Shown here piece after piece: positions 37,064 through 47,819 of a stretch of DNA of 64,000 nucleotides (positions are counted from its first letter, which is position 1; every line of letters starts with the position of its first letter). Both the position numbers and the translations under genes were made by a program. The notes below the pieces were generated by a model. It made no database searches, was not told the DNA's origin, and saw only the letters and a program-made list of their open reading frames with translations. Source of the DNA: Steromphala cineraria (Eukaryota; Mollusca; Gastropoda; Trochida; Trochidae); contig OU744732.1 in the NCBI GenBank assembly GCA_916613615.1, positions 45,251,227 through 45,315,226 on the forward strand, read 5' to 3'.

Positions 37064-37425
37064 ATTCTACTACTACTACTTCTAATACTACTACTACTAC
37101 TACTACTACTTCTAATACTACTACTACTACTACTACTGCTACCACTCCTGCTTCTACTAATACTGCTACTACTACTACTTCTACTCTTATTACCACTCCT
37201 GCTTCTACTACTACTGCTGCTACTACTACTACTTCTACTCTTATTACCACTCCTGTTTCTACTACTTCTCCTCCTATCATTTCTACTACTGCTACTACTA
37301 AGATAATTTCTTCTACTCTTAATACCACTGATACTACTAATATTTGCTCTACATCTTCTACTACTATTATCATTACCACTGCTATTACCAGACCTTCTTC
37401 GTGTATTACTACAATAAGTTCGTCT
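36955..37425. repeat. (TAC/ACT)n trinucleotide region with higher-order copies
   Basis: About 470 bp of tac-rich triplets interrupted by ttc, gct and aat. A ~70-bp higher-order segment (accactcctgcttctacta, then the following tac-rich run) recurs at about 37141, 37192 and 37246. The 174-residue minus frame (mostly Val/Glu) is a product of the triplet register. Confidence 0.92.
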
Positions 37426-37439
37426 TCTCTATTCACAAT

Positions 37440-39700
37440 CTTTTATAAGTGAGAAATTTCAACTAGCTTTAGGTGCAATGGATGACGTTCATTCAACAAC
37501 AAACTCATTTATGAAAAGTGAATTGAGAAGGCTGATCTAACTAAAAACCTAAGTAACTCGATGCTTATTTGAACCCTTTGATTTGTGCTGATTTCTTACA
37601 TTTCGGGATAAGTTGTTTGAGGGACATTTTAGAAGTTGAAAATATTAAGAAGACGAGGGGTTAAATGGACGATCAACTTCTTTATTGTGCTACTTTCAAG
37701 ATCCATAAAACCACTGTCTTCTTGAGACAGAATATTTGGAAACAGTATTGAAACAGTATTCTTGAAATATAGAAATTTTGATTGTTTGTGAAATAATAAT
37801 CAATTTTGAATCTCTATACCTTGATTTTCATATTGTCTCTTTACGTCAAAGCGTACAGTAAACAATAATAATGTAAATATCATTACTGAATGTAAAGCGT
37901 TTATTTCAAAAACATTTGATAGATTGATGTTACTGAACAGAATATAAGTTTACTGATCAGAGATTATTTGTTTGTAAGGAAACGGCAATAGTATTGTTGG
38001 TGTACATGTGTAATTGAACCTTCCTAAAATGAGCTTTCAGTCTGCGAGCAATCAAAATAGGGAAATAGAGGTAGTCGTTGTTTGCCTGAAGCCTATCTTA
38101 AACACTTCAAAACAGTTCTATAGCTATAAACAAAGACATAACTTCCTAAGTCAGTCAAAACACAAACTGTCAAAAACATTAACTCCATTTTAAAGACAGT
38201 AGTACCAGAACACTCAAAATGACATTCAGAGTGCCAAATTTCAGTAATGATCAAGCGGTATATTTCGTTCAGGGAATTGAAAGGGAGCTCAATTTCGTCT
38301 GGATCGTGAAGCTCAATCAGACTTAGAACTGAAAGAAGACTTCTATTACCTAATAGAACGAGTTATAGACGGTGTTCACTTTCAAGGAAATGAACATGAT
38401 GCAGAGAAGATGTTATTTATGGTCGAATGTAATTAATAAAGTTAATAGCATGACATTTAAGAAAATCACTTCGTGATATGTTTGTTGACTGGATTTTAAA
38501 ATGGTGATTAATTACACTCACATAAATGCCAGAGCTTGTTGCCGATACGAGTTTAATCATCAGAATGTATCATATAAGTTAAAATACATAATGAACTAAG
38601 GTCAAACAAACATATTAAGGAGATATATCACTTTAATCTTTCTAATTTAGAGATATGAAATTGCGGCGCAATTATCTATTTTAGAAAATTGTTAACATTT
38701 TCAGGAAATAAGACCAGAATCTGAAGTTAGAACTTTATTAATGAAGGGAGAAAAGGGAATATAGGAATAAGATTTAACCTGTTGTTGATGTGAAATGACT
38801 GCTTAATGATTAAGTGTTAAAATAGTCAAACCTAAAATCATGCCAATAATGTCTATTTTCTTTTTCATCGTAAGTGAAATATTGGATTTAAGTAACCAGA
38901 ATACAACCTGACATGTTCACTCCGTGATTTTCATCACATTTTGTTTTGTTTTCTTAGGACTTTTAATGACATCTCCATAATATCAATTCAAAATAGCAAA
39001 CATATTTATTCCCCAAAAAGTAATAATATGATACATTGAAAATAATTATTTTCAGTGAAAAACTTAAAACAGTCATATATTTATTCTTATAGTCATATTC
39101 GCACATCAAATTTACAAAATATATTAGTTGTATAATTGTATATATAGTTGAACATTATCTAACTTATTAGTCATTATCAAACTTAAATCATTTAACTTAA
39201 CACAATGATTGCTGACAGTTTGAAATAACGTTTGACTGATTGCCCTGTTTTCGGTCAAAATCGCCACTTAAATTCTTCCTGTTGTCCCGTCAATTAGCTT
39301 TAAAATGATACTTTCCTACCACAGTCAATACTTCTCGATCCCATGACACTATTGGTAAAATTTGGCAGAGATGGCCCCCGAGAACTTCTGCAGTGGCTTT
39401 CCAACGTTGAAAGCGACAACACTGTTTTCATCAAACTAACCCATGAATACAATGAATGTTAACCACCTCATGATCCTCTTTGTTTCCGATTCTGCTGTCC
39501 GGAAATGATGCCTTGCTGTCAAAGCAATAGGACCAATATCAGTTTGAACTGCAAATACAGTGATTATACAAAGCACTGCTGGATTAACGTGCTTTTGTTA
39601 CCTTTTGATCTTTGAATGTCACGGTTCAATCTATCCTGTTTACCAAACATCACCTCCCGTCGAAGTATGCAATTTGACTAGCCAACAAGTGCGTTTCGAA
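37440..39700. other. AT-rich stretch, no gene
   Basis: I see no coding frame over 60 residues, no tRNA-like box pair and no terminal repeats. Confidence 0.5.
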
Positions 39701-39714
39701 GTACATATCCACTA

Positions 39715-39810
39715 AAGATGCGCGATATTATCGGTTTATCGGTATATTGCAATACACAAACAACATGATACGTATCGGTACACACTGCTAAAAATATTCA
39801 ATATATCGGA
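39715..39810. mobile_element. Possible hAT-like MITE end (gcgatattatcgg motif)
   Basis: gatgcgcgatattatcggtt, tatcggtatattgcaatac and atacgtatcggtaca resemble subterminal motifs of hAT-type elements ('gcgatat...atcg') seen in many animals. tatattgcaat motifs recur at 40035-40080, but a matching inverted end was not found, so the element limits are unknown. Confidence 0.3.
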
Positions 39811-40510
39811 CGTCTTTAAATGAACATTTTCTTTCTAGATTTGCAGGAAAACTCAACGCATGTGGCAGTAAGTTGTAAACAAAGTGGGTGATCTTGTTTT
39901 GAAAATATATTTCAGCTTTTAGCAAGAAATTGATAAATCTCCTCTTTCTAAACGACGGACAGCTTAATAATTTTAGCTGTTCTTTTTATGATATGTTACA
40001 AAAATGTTACAAAATCTTAATATTGAAAAGTGCCAATATATTGCAATAAGTAAAATAAATTCATGTATATTGCAATACGGAAAGGAGGAATGTACTCATC
40101 CTTTGTATCCACCTTTTGGTGTGCTGTGTTTACACTGAATAACAGAATCACACTTTTGAAAAATAAGTAATGTCTTGCTTCTGTTATAAACAGTTGTTAA
40201 GACAGGGACATGCTAAATCACATTGTCATTTCGATTTCACACTAAATACGGAAAATTGGATTTGGAATATAAGAAAGAAATTTCATAGCCTGCTGTTTTC
40301 AAAACGAGAATAGATTGGAGCAAAACTGTTTACCCTAAAAAGCTAAATGATGCCAGTTTGTGAAATGACACATTTGATCGTGAGTATACTTATTTTCATG
40401 AAAACCGGATGTATGAATGTTGATGAATTAAACGTCTACCTAGATATGTCATCAATACTTAGGAAATAATAAGTCGAGTTACAATGCTGACAAGGCAAGA
40501 GAACAAATGC
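39811..40510. other. AT-rich stretch
   Basis: Apart from the two tatattgcaat repeats at 40035-40080, nothing recognised. Confidence 0.45.
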
Positions 40511-40514
40511 TTTT

Positions 40515-41055
40515 AAGAAAATCATGGAAATGTGCTTTGACATCATAGAAAGGTGCTTTGAACATAAAAGAAAGGTGCTTTGAACATAAAAGAAATGTCC
40601 TTTGAACATTAAAGATATGTGATTTGAGCATCATGGAAATGTGCTTTGAACATCATGGAAAAGTGTTTTTATCAATATGGGAATGTGCTTTCATGGTAAT
40701 GTGCTTTGAACATCATGAAAATGTGCTTTCAACATCATGTACAAATATGCTTTGAACATCATAAAAAATCTGCTTTGAACATCATGAAAAGGTATTTTAA
40801 ACATCATGGAATTGTGTTTTTAACAATATGGGAATGTGCTTTCATGGTAATGTGCTTTGAATATCATGGAAATGAGCTTTGAACATCATGTAAATGTGCT
40901 TTAAAAACATGAAACATTGCTTTGAACATCATAAAAATGTGCTTCGAACATCATTGAAATGTGCTTTGAACATCATGGAAATGTGCTTTGAACATCATAA
41001 AATTGTCCATTGAAATGTGCTTTCATGCAAATGTGTTTTGAACATGATGGAAATG
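40515..41055. repeat. Degenerate 22-bp minisatellite
   Basis: Unit approximately gaaatgtgctttgaacatca plus tg, repeated with many indels (roughly 20 recognisable units). A larger segment with ttttt-aacaatatgggaatg and ctttcatggtaatg occurs twice (about 40665 and 40820), showing secondary block duplication. Much older than the 47-bp array. Confidence 0.85.
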
Positions 41056-41059
41056 TGCC

Positions 41060-41200
41060 CTGACATCACAACAAAAGGATGTCCTACATGGTATACTAGA
41101 GATAACAAGGCTACAGATGGAACCACATCCTGGGGTGAACCCCTATGGTTTGAGCTAGGATCGATGAGATTTAGGTTGACAGTTATTTGCTGACAGAACA
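41060..41200 (+). repeat. Duplicated block zeta, copy 4
   Basis: ctgacatcacaacaaaagga and ctagagataacaaggctaca recall zeta copies 1-3. The minisatellite precedes it, just as the GAA tract follows copy 3. Confidence 0.4.
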
Positions 41201-43080
41201 GTAGGAGATAGTATTATTTCGGGTTTTGCATTAGTAACAGGAACTCGTACAGTGAAGAAAACAATGTATTCGCTGATAACTGTCAACACCATTATCCATC
41301 GTCAAACAGTATCAAATCACATATGAATATATTTGGATTATATAGTATAATGAGTAATTTGTATGAGCCAAAACTGAATAGATTGGCGGAAATATGAAAA
41401 TAGAATCTGAAGACGTGAAGTTTCACACGTATATTTTAATGTCTCTATATATACAATGATAAGGCGTTAAGAAAGATAGAGAGACAAAGAAAGTTTCTGT
41501 ATTGCGTTTTGATGTAAGAAACAAGACGGGACGAAAATGAAAGACAGAGGATGTTAGATGGCTCAGTTTCAAAACATTGCATTTTGTCTTAGGTTACTTT
41601 TTCGCGTTGAAAGTGTTATTCCTGGTAGTTAAAGCTTGATGAAGACATTTTCATAAACAAATGTGATGTAAGATTCCAGAATTCCAAAATAAATCAAATT
41701 TTCAAAAATTCTTTGAAGTTTAAATATCAGTAGTCCAATGTCATGTATGCATGTTGGTATTAACAAAATTCAAACTAAACTCTTCTCTTTGACCTGCCGT
41801 CATTTAAGGTTAGTACAAATGATATTGCAACTTGAGTGTTCCTTAACTTCTTTTGAGTAGTGTAAAAATCGCGAAGATGTGATTAAAGCTGACACGAAAC
41901 AACCAAAGCTTAAGTTATGCCAATACTAAAAGTTTCAATCTTCAGGACAGAAATCACGTTACAATTCAATCGATCATTCAGGTTTGATACAATACTAATA
42001 GGGATATGGCATGGGACGTGGTATCAAATTGGGTCTTTTGTATTTGTTTAACAGCAACATGAGAATTGCATCCATTTTAATCATGATTTAAGAAGACATG
42101 GGAATCGATGAAAACGTAATCGATAAGCTTTATTTTTACAGTGCGACGGGGTTAAGCTTGCTTTGTGACAATATTGTTGTTGTTTATGTTCGTGATATTT
42201 ATACAATACCATACCATAAGAGTATTATCATTGTACAATTTGACATTGTAGGAGAGAATACAATATGATAAAGACCAAACTAATTCATTTAATTGGTACC
42301 TGATATGCAAACACTGTTGTTGTGATTGTACGAGAGTGGATAATATTGTTTCAGACTGTTTCTGGCAGTTCATTGTTCAGGTAATTGTTCATATGTTACT
42401 TTAAAAATTATTTACAAATAACCAATACCCTCAATATCATTAGCTACTTTATCGAAAATTTAGTGCATGATATTATACTGTTTTGATTGTTTCATTGGAC
42501 ACCAATGGGCAATATTGGTCGAGCTTAAATATTGGAGAATGCATGAAATAACAACATTATATCTCCTAGGGATATTGACAATTTAAAAAAATCTAACACA
42601 TGTTGGAAATAAAAACGGACATATGCGCCCATTCGCCAGTAATCAGCGCCGGAATCATTCAGAACATTGCTTGTGAAAACAGTGTTATTTGATCAGACCG
42701 TCTTGCTCGGTCAAACGCACATAATTGTACCCCTTGGAATTGTGCGGAATTTTAGTTTTACACATTGGAGATTAAATTTCAAATAACAGTTTTATGTCGA
42801 CATGACACGTTTACAGATTACTGCAAAGAAACACTCAAAATAAATGTATTTGCAAAAATTCATTACAAATAACAACATTTAGAATGCATTTACAGCTTAT
42901 CTATAATAATGTATATTGATTACTTTTCGACCGTTAGTGTTGTAATGACAGGACTTTCATGTAGTGTTAGCCTCACATGCATTTTAGGTTTGGTTATCTG
43001 CCATCTGCATTTTCACCATGATATGAAGTAAATTCGTCTTTTATTCTGGTGTCAAAAATTGGTCTCGTGTGGGCAAGTTA
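41201..43080. other. AT-rich stretch, no gene
   Basis: A 73-residue minus frame at 42152-42373 ends in Asn/Ile codon runs made by gttgttgtt-type simple sequence. A GC-richer patch lies at 42620-42730. No RNA gene or element ends recognised. Confidence 0.45.
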
Positions 43081-43084
43081 AGGA

Positions 43085-43498
43085 CACCGTAGCACGTTTT
43101 CTTGTGTAAATAGGGGTATCTGGTGATAATAATATTAACTTTTATTGTCCTAGTAATAACTAAGGTAATGTCAACAATTCTTTGTAAGTCCATGGCATTT
43201 TACAGCTCCATTAAAGCTGAACTTCAAGCAAGGAAGCAACATCCTTTACGTCTTTTGGTATGACGCAACAGGAATTTGAATCCCAACCTCCAGGGTGACG
43301 AGGGGATGCTCTACCAACTGGGCTACGTCCCAGGTATATACACGCAATTGTTAACAATATCAAGTCAACATGTTGTAATCAAGGAAGGAGTTCATTAACG
43401 ATCGCGAAAAATTGGTTAAAGTTAGGTCAATAACGCAACTGATCAATGGTATGCACATTTAAATGGCCGCAAACAGTTTTCGCTTAACAATGTAGAAA
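43085..43498 (-). mobile_element. Divergent cousin of the TTAA MITE (B type), truncated
   Basis: Starts with accgtagcacgttttcttg instead of gcagtagcacgttttt. It keeps ggtgat after the terminus and gtatgcacatttaaatggcc where the main family has a gtgttcacacaaaatggcc string. The right end is cut by the GACGGACG element beginning at 43499. Confidence 0.4.
43261..43332 (-). pseudogene. tRNA-like sequence or SINE head
   Basis: On the minus strand gggacgtagcccagttggta then gagcatccc fits the A box, and ggttgggattcaaattcc stands in B-box position with changes. The loop tcgtcac would give anticodon GTC (Asp-like), but the anticodon and acceptor stems do not pair. It is probably a decayed SINE head or tRNA pseudogene. 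Confidence 0.55.
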
Positions 43499-44150
43499 AA
43501 TAGAGCCATTGGCTCTGCAGCTCATCAGGCTTCATTATCAATTATGCTGTAGAGTGTAGCCAATGTGATTCCCTCATTGTAGGGGCCACAGGGTCACCAA
43601 TCATAAAGTTAAGTATATACGCGACAAGTTTCAGTTTTCTAGGCCTTATACTTCAGGAGGAGAAGATGAAAATAGATTTTAAGGATGTTCCTGTTGCCTT
43701 TATTAGGGGCAACAGGGTCACCAAATCTACAATTCAAATTCCTCACTTGTCAAGGAGTCTGTTCACAAAATTTCAGCTTTCTAGGCCTTATGCTTCTGTA
43801 GAAGAAGATGTAAATAGTTTTTTAGGGTTTGGTCCCTGTGGCCCTTATCAGGGGTCACAGGGCCACCAAAGCTACAATTTATAATCTTCACTAGCCAAGG
43901 AGTCTGTACACAAAGTTTCAGCTTCCTAGGACTTATTCTTCTGGAGAAGAAGATGAAAATAGGTTTTTAGGGCGTGCTCCCTGTGGCCCTTAATAGGGGT
44001 CACAGGGCCACCAAAGCTACAATTTATAATCCTCACTAGTCAAGGAGTCTGTACACAAAGTTTCAGCTTTCCAGGCCTTGTGGTTCTGGAGAAGAAGTCG
44101 AAATTCAACAAAGTTTACGGACGGACGGATGAGCTAAAAATTCCTCTATG
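43499..44150 (+). repeat. GACGGACG hairpin element, ~3.6 internal units
   Basis: Begins agagccattggctctgcagc-tcatc and ends tttacggacggacggatgag-ctaaaaa, so its ends (agctcatc and gatgagct) are inverted. Inside are ~145-bp tandem units, each with 'ctgtggccctta-aggggtcacagggccacc', gtcaaggagtctgtacacaa, gtttcagctt-c-aggcctta and ctggagaagaagatgaaaat. A 72-residue frame at 43666-43884 is repeat sequence. Confidence 0.88.
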
Positions 44151-44164
44151 ACTCCGGGTTAAGT

Positions 44165-44875
44165 AATGAAATGCTCTGAAGATAATACATTTGGCATAGA
44201 CTATCCTTATTTGGGGAATATCTTAAGAAATAAAATTTTTGAAAACGTGTTTCTTCTCCTTTAGACGAATGACATTACATGTAAATGGTTAAATAATTGG
44301 AAAATGCATTCTTTTCGCATATATCATGGCCCATTAAACTGTGAAGCTTAATCCAACAATCTCATTTCTTCCTACTCAAAAACTGTTCTCCGGATACCGG
44401 GTTTATATTCGAGCTTGAAGAAGTCACGTTCCGTGATACAAGTACGTGACTTAAATAGGTAAAGGTCAAGCTTCATGTGTATTAAATCTAATTTGACGAA
44501 TTGTTGCCAGAATAATCACAATTGATTAGTTTACTTTTTAACTAAATACCTTAGATATTTGAAGTTGTAGCTAGAGTTACAAGTCAAATTGAATTAAAAG
44601 TCAAATTATACATATATGCTTCTTTCAAATTGAAAAATAACAGAAAATAGTTGAATTAGATAGAATTCCTTTCTTAAAAGTTTCTATGACAAAATCTAAT
44701 CAGAGATGAACGATAAAAACTTTGCATGGTTTAAGTATTTGAAGAGCTTTCAGAATGAATAAGCATGGGAGTCAATATTACCCATATCGTCGAAATTAAG
44801 TAGACATATTTTCAATATTAGCACATGTGTACCTTTTGCCTAGCAACGATTGTTGTAGCGCAAGTTCACGTATTT
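44165..44875. other. AT-rich stretch, no gene
   Basis: The palindromic segment cacgttccgtgatacaagta and cgtgac near 44430 is the only local structure seen. Confidence 0.45.
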
Positions 44876-44883
44876 TACGCCTG

Positions 44884-44913
44884 TGACGTCATAACACCAT
44901 TTTCCTGACGTCA
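44884..44913. promoter_or_regulatory. Two perfect CRE octamers, 22 bp apart
   Basis: TGACGTCA occurs at 44884-44891 and 44906-44913, both exact palindromes bound by CREB/ATF proteins. They lie in a CpG-containing patch (44875-44940) just upstream of the inverted repeat. No gene start is evident within 500 bp, so use is unproven. Confidence 0.5.
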
Positions 44914-44961
44914 CTGTAACCGGCCGTCACAAGGCTGGAAGAATGGAATAAAGAAATGTTT

Positions 44962-45088
44962 ACCCTCGTTAGTGTGTCATATGACTTTTACGAACCCGTG
45001 CAAATTTGTGTATTACTCTCGATCCCGCTATTGTAATAAAAATATTCACACTCGTTTCGTAAAAGTGATATGACACATTCACTCGGGT
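44962..45088. repeat. Imperfect inverted repeat, ~33-bp arms
   Basis: accctcgttagtgtgtcata then tgacttttacgaa (44962-44994) is mirrored by ttcgtaaaagtgatatgaca then cattcactcgggt (45056-45088). About 62 bp separate the arms. It looks like a small fold-back or MITE remnant. Confidence 0.7.
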
Positions 45089-45151
45089 AATAATCTCTAT
45101 AAAACAAATCATTTCAATGCAAATAACCGCGTTTCGCTTACTCCTCCATCC

Positions 45152-45167
45152 GGGGGGGGGGGGGGGG
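45152..45167. repeat. G16 homopolymer
   Basis: Sixteen G in a row in otherwise AT-rich DNA. Length may be inexact because long G runs are hard to sequence. Confidence 0.9.
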
Positions 45168-45556
45168 ATGTTGAACAGAATTTGGAATAAAAAGCACTGT
45201 TTATTTCTTTTCTTCTGGCAAACATCTTTTCAAGTAACGAAAGTACATGTAACATATGTTTTTATATATTTCTTGGTAAGACAAAATGAAGAAATGCAAT
45301 ATATATAGGTATTTAGATGTTCATGTTACACGACAGACACGACGATTCAAATGATACTTATAAAGAATGATTCATATTAAATACGAGACTTTGTAATAAT
45401 GAAACAATGTTATCAAGAAATATACCTTGCTTAAGATTGAAAAAGGTGCCAGTTTAGTTTAGCAGTACTTTTTATTACTATTTATATAAGTATTTAACAT
45501 TTCATATGCAATAAACCCTATCATATAATAAAATACAATATCTAAGATGGAGGAAG

Positions 45557-45589
45557 TATATAAAGTAAAAATGGTAGACAATGTCACTT
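45557..45589 (+). promoter_or_regulatory. TATA box and initiator, correctly spaced
   Basis: tatataaag at 45557-45565 is followed 29 bases on (from its first T) by tcactt, which fits the initiator YYANWYY with the A at 45586. The next good start codon is at 45653. TATA-like strings are common in AT-rich DNA; it is the spacing and the following exon-like frame that make this one notable. Confidence 0.35.
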
Positions 45590-45652
45590 AACATAACATC
45601 AGTTGAGCAGTCCACAAATCAGATACACGAGAATGAAGTTTAACTTGTAGAA

Positions 45653-45741
45653 ATGAGATTGACCAATTTAAAAAAAAATAGTGTCACCTAAAATCTATGC
45701 AGTTATTCTCATCTTGCTTGTATCGCCATTTAATGCAACAG
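45653..45741 (+). pseudogene. Signal-peptide-like first exon, frame broken at an A9 run
   Basis: An ATG at 45653 opens a short basic stretch (MRLTNLKK). After the A9 run the next frame continues with a hydrophobic core (IYAVILILLVSPFNA) and ends at a good donor, acag followed by gtagtg at 45742. Charged N-region, hydrophobic core and a phase-1 donor are the usual layout of exon 1 of a secreted protein. As printed, the ATG frame stops 13 codons in; the hydrophobic part lies in the +1 frame, so either one A is in error or this is a pseudogene. No second exon was identified and the mature product is unknown. Confidence 0.35.
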
Positions 45742-45915
45742 GTAGTGTTATCTTATTCAGATACTTATTTCTTCTGACAGACATCCCTCTCTCTCTCTTT
45801 GTTTCACTTTCTATCTCTGAAACTGAGCTGAACTATACCCCTTGGATTTTAGAATATCAGAGTACTTATAGTACAAGCATTATAAAAAAAACTCTATATG
45901 ATAAAAAAAATACTT

Positions 45916-46240
45916 CACAAAGACAACATGTCTACAAAGGTCTAGCCTTGACACTTGTGAAAGATATGGACACTTGTTAAATATAATTTCATCAATGGCC
46001 ATTCCACCTTCGTCACATAACAGCTGAATCTGATAGTAATTATAAGGTGGTACCTAGCTCAGGAAAGATGACAAATTGATGCACAAAGACAACATGTCTA
46101 CAAAGGTCTAGCCTTGACACTTGTTAAATATAATTTCATCAATGGCCATTCCACCTTCGTCACATAACTGCTGAATCTGATAGTAAGGTGATACCTTCCT
46201 CAGAATAGATGACAAATTGATGCCATCCTGCGACACATTA
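45916..46240. repeat. Tandem duplication, ~166 and ~145 bp
   Basis: cacaaagacaacatgtctac starts at 45916 and 46082. The copies are nearly identical through ggccattccaccttcgtcac and diverge slightly after tctgatagtaa. A recent event. Confidence 0.92.
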
Positions 46241-46293
46241 ATTTTGTCATCGATAGCCAAATCGCATTCAGCATATGGTCTCATTACTGTCAA
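46108..46293 (-). CDS. Candidate last exon, cysteine-containing (unassigned)
   Basis: A 61-codon minus frame with a coding-like, hydrophilic composition: AECDLAIDDKINVSQDG, then INLSSILRK, then QIQQLCDEGGMAIDEIIFNK and a final CQG before the stop. Three cysteines are present. The segment upstream on the minus strand (gttaatcattgacag) could serve as branch point and acceptor, though it lacks a pyrimidine tract. The second copy of the duplication (45940-46078) keeps LLCDEGGMAIDEIIFNKC but has an in-frame stop earlier. Family not recognised; it may be a small secreted-protein exon or chance. Confidence 0.3.
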   Translation of the reverse strand: MTVMRPYAECDLAIDDKINVSQDGINLSSILRKVSPYYQIQQLCDEGGMAIDEIIFNKCQG

Positions 46294-46430
46294 TGATTAA
46301 CGATGCAGTGATTCGATCACTCACGCAAACATTTATGAGATCAGATTTCCCTGACGACATATAAACAGAGCTAGCTCCAATGCCTCATCAAATGGGGCGT
46401 ACTATTTGTACCCTTCCATTGACGTACTTT

Positions 46431-46788
46431 TTAAGGGGCAGTAGCACGTTTTTTGATAATTTTATATTGTACAATTTTTACTTTTAATTATAAGTTAATG
46501 CTAAATGTATTATTTTGACTGTGTCAAAAATCTCTCAAAAAATAGACAAACCAATCATCCATAGTCAGAAGACAAAGTATGAAGATTCACATATAATCAA
46601 TTGGCGGCCATTTTGTGTGAGCACCTTTAATTCATTTTGTGTAAGAAAAAAGAATCACATGGATAAACTTTACGTTATGTATCTGAATTATTACTGCTTC
46701 GGTAAGTTTTAATACATTGTCTTTCAATTGGCACCACTAATTTTCATTTTCCTGACATCACCTTATTATCCCCCTAAAAACGTGCTAC
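46431..46788 (+). mobile_element. TTAA-flanked MITE, copy 9 (right end broken)
   Basis: Left TTAA and aggggcagtagcacgttttt-like end (one G fewer). The right end stops at aaaaacgtgctac and runs into cgttgctcg, so the last ~10 bases and TTAA are missing. A 65-residue frame inside is element sequence. Confidence 0.9.
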
Positions 46789-46871
46789 GTTGCTCGTTAT
46801 TTTGCACAGATAAGGCGCTCTGACTTAATTGAAATAAATATCGCCATTTGCAATGCAACTCCAATGTTGGA

Positions 46872-47812
46872 GTTCTAAAACCACCGTAGCATGTTCGATC
46901 TATATTCGTAAACCCTTTTCTCTACCTCAAATGGTTAAAAGATGTTCACACTGAAATTGTTCGCAGTAGTTTTCAGTTGGTCCTGGATAATTCCTACAAC
47001 GTGTGCTGAGTAAAATTTGAACCTATGAAAACAATGCATTTAGAATAAGCTTATCTATTGGGGAAAACCCTGAAGTATGTTTTAAAAACAAATGTCCGTT
47101 ACATTCTTAGAAACAATTTTAAAGGCTTAGTAGATAATCACACACAGGGACCATAACACTTTACAGACTTGATTTAGCTGTTTTTGGACAAATGTATTAT
47201 TGTTGAAATCATCTTTCGGCAATTTCTTGGAAACAAGTAAACGTTATGAAAATTTGCTGCATTTGACAAATGCTTTAACAACACTGAAAACCTATTGAAC
47301 GGGTCAAACATTACGTTACTTTACCAAATCGTCTGTAGTCACAGACTGAGGTGCATAATGTCAAGCAAAATTTCCAGCGGCCATTTTATTGTGAACGTTA
47401 TTTAATCCCTTGACTAGAGGAAATGGACTCGTGTTACGATTCTAGAAATTTCGTTGAAGAATTACATTTTTGCATTTGTGGTATTGAATATTTTGTGGAA
47501 TCCCTTTATTATCCTAAATGCTACTGTAATAATTGTCAAAATTGAATTTACGGAATGTCAATATACAAGCATATGCATGTTCATCACCTGTACGATGATG
47601 GTAGGGAAGACAATTTTAAACGAGCAGGTGTCATTCTGTGTTCTCTAGAAAACTTAAAAACATGTTTGATTTTAACAGATCAATCACATCTCGAGACGTT
47701 GAGGTAATGATTTTCAATGGCCTTGCATTTGATCCCCTAATGACAAAGTCAAATATTTGATTAAACTATTTACACAATGTCATTTACGTTGAACCAAAAC
47801 GTGCTCTGGAAA
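46872..47812 (+). mobile_element. Possible long B-type relative of the MITE
   Basis: accgtagcatgttcgatc at the left and caaaacgtgctctgg at the right resemble the cousin termini. ccagcggccattttattgtg and aaatggactcgtgttac match the main family's central box in order. The interior is longer (~0.9 kb) with no transposase. A 64-residue frame (47454-47648) has a hydrophobic N-terminus but no other support. Confidence 0.35.
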
Positions 47813-47819
47813 GAGCACC

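Noticed and set aside
36912..37436. 174-residue valine-rich protein on the minus strand
   Set aside because: The frame exists only because the TAC/ACT triplet repeat keeps register; there is no domain or start context.
43666..43884. 72-residue plus-strand gene
   Set aside because: Lies within the internal units of the GACGGACG element.
45557..45565. All other TATA-like strings as promoters
   Set aside because: They are very frequent in this AT-rich sequence; only this one has an initiator at the right distance and an exon-like frame behind it.
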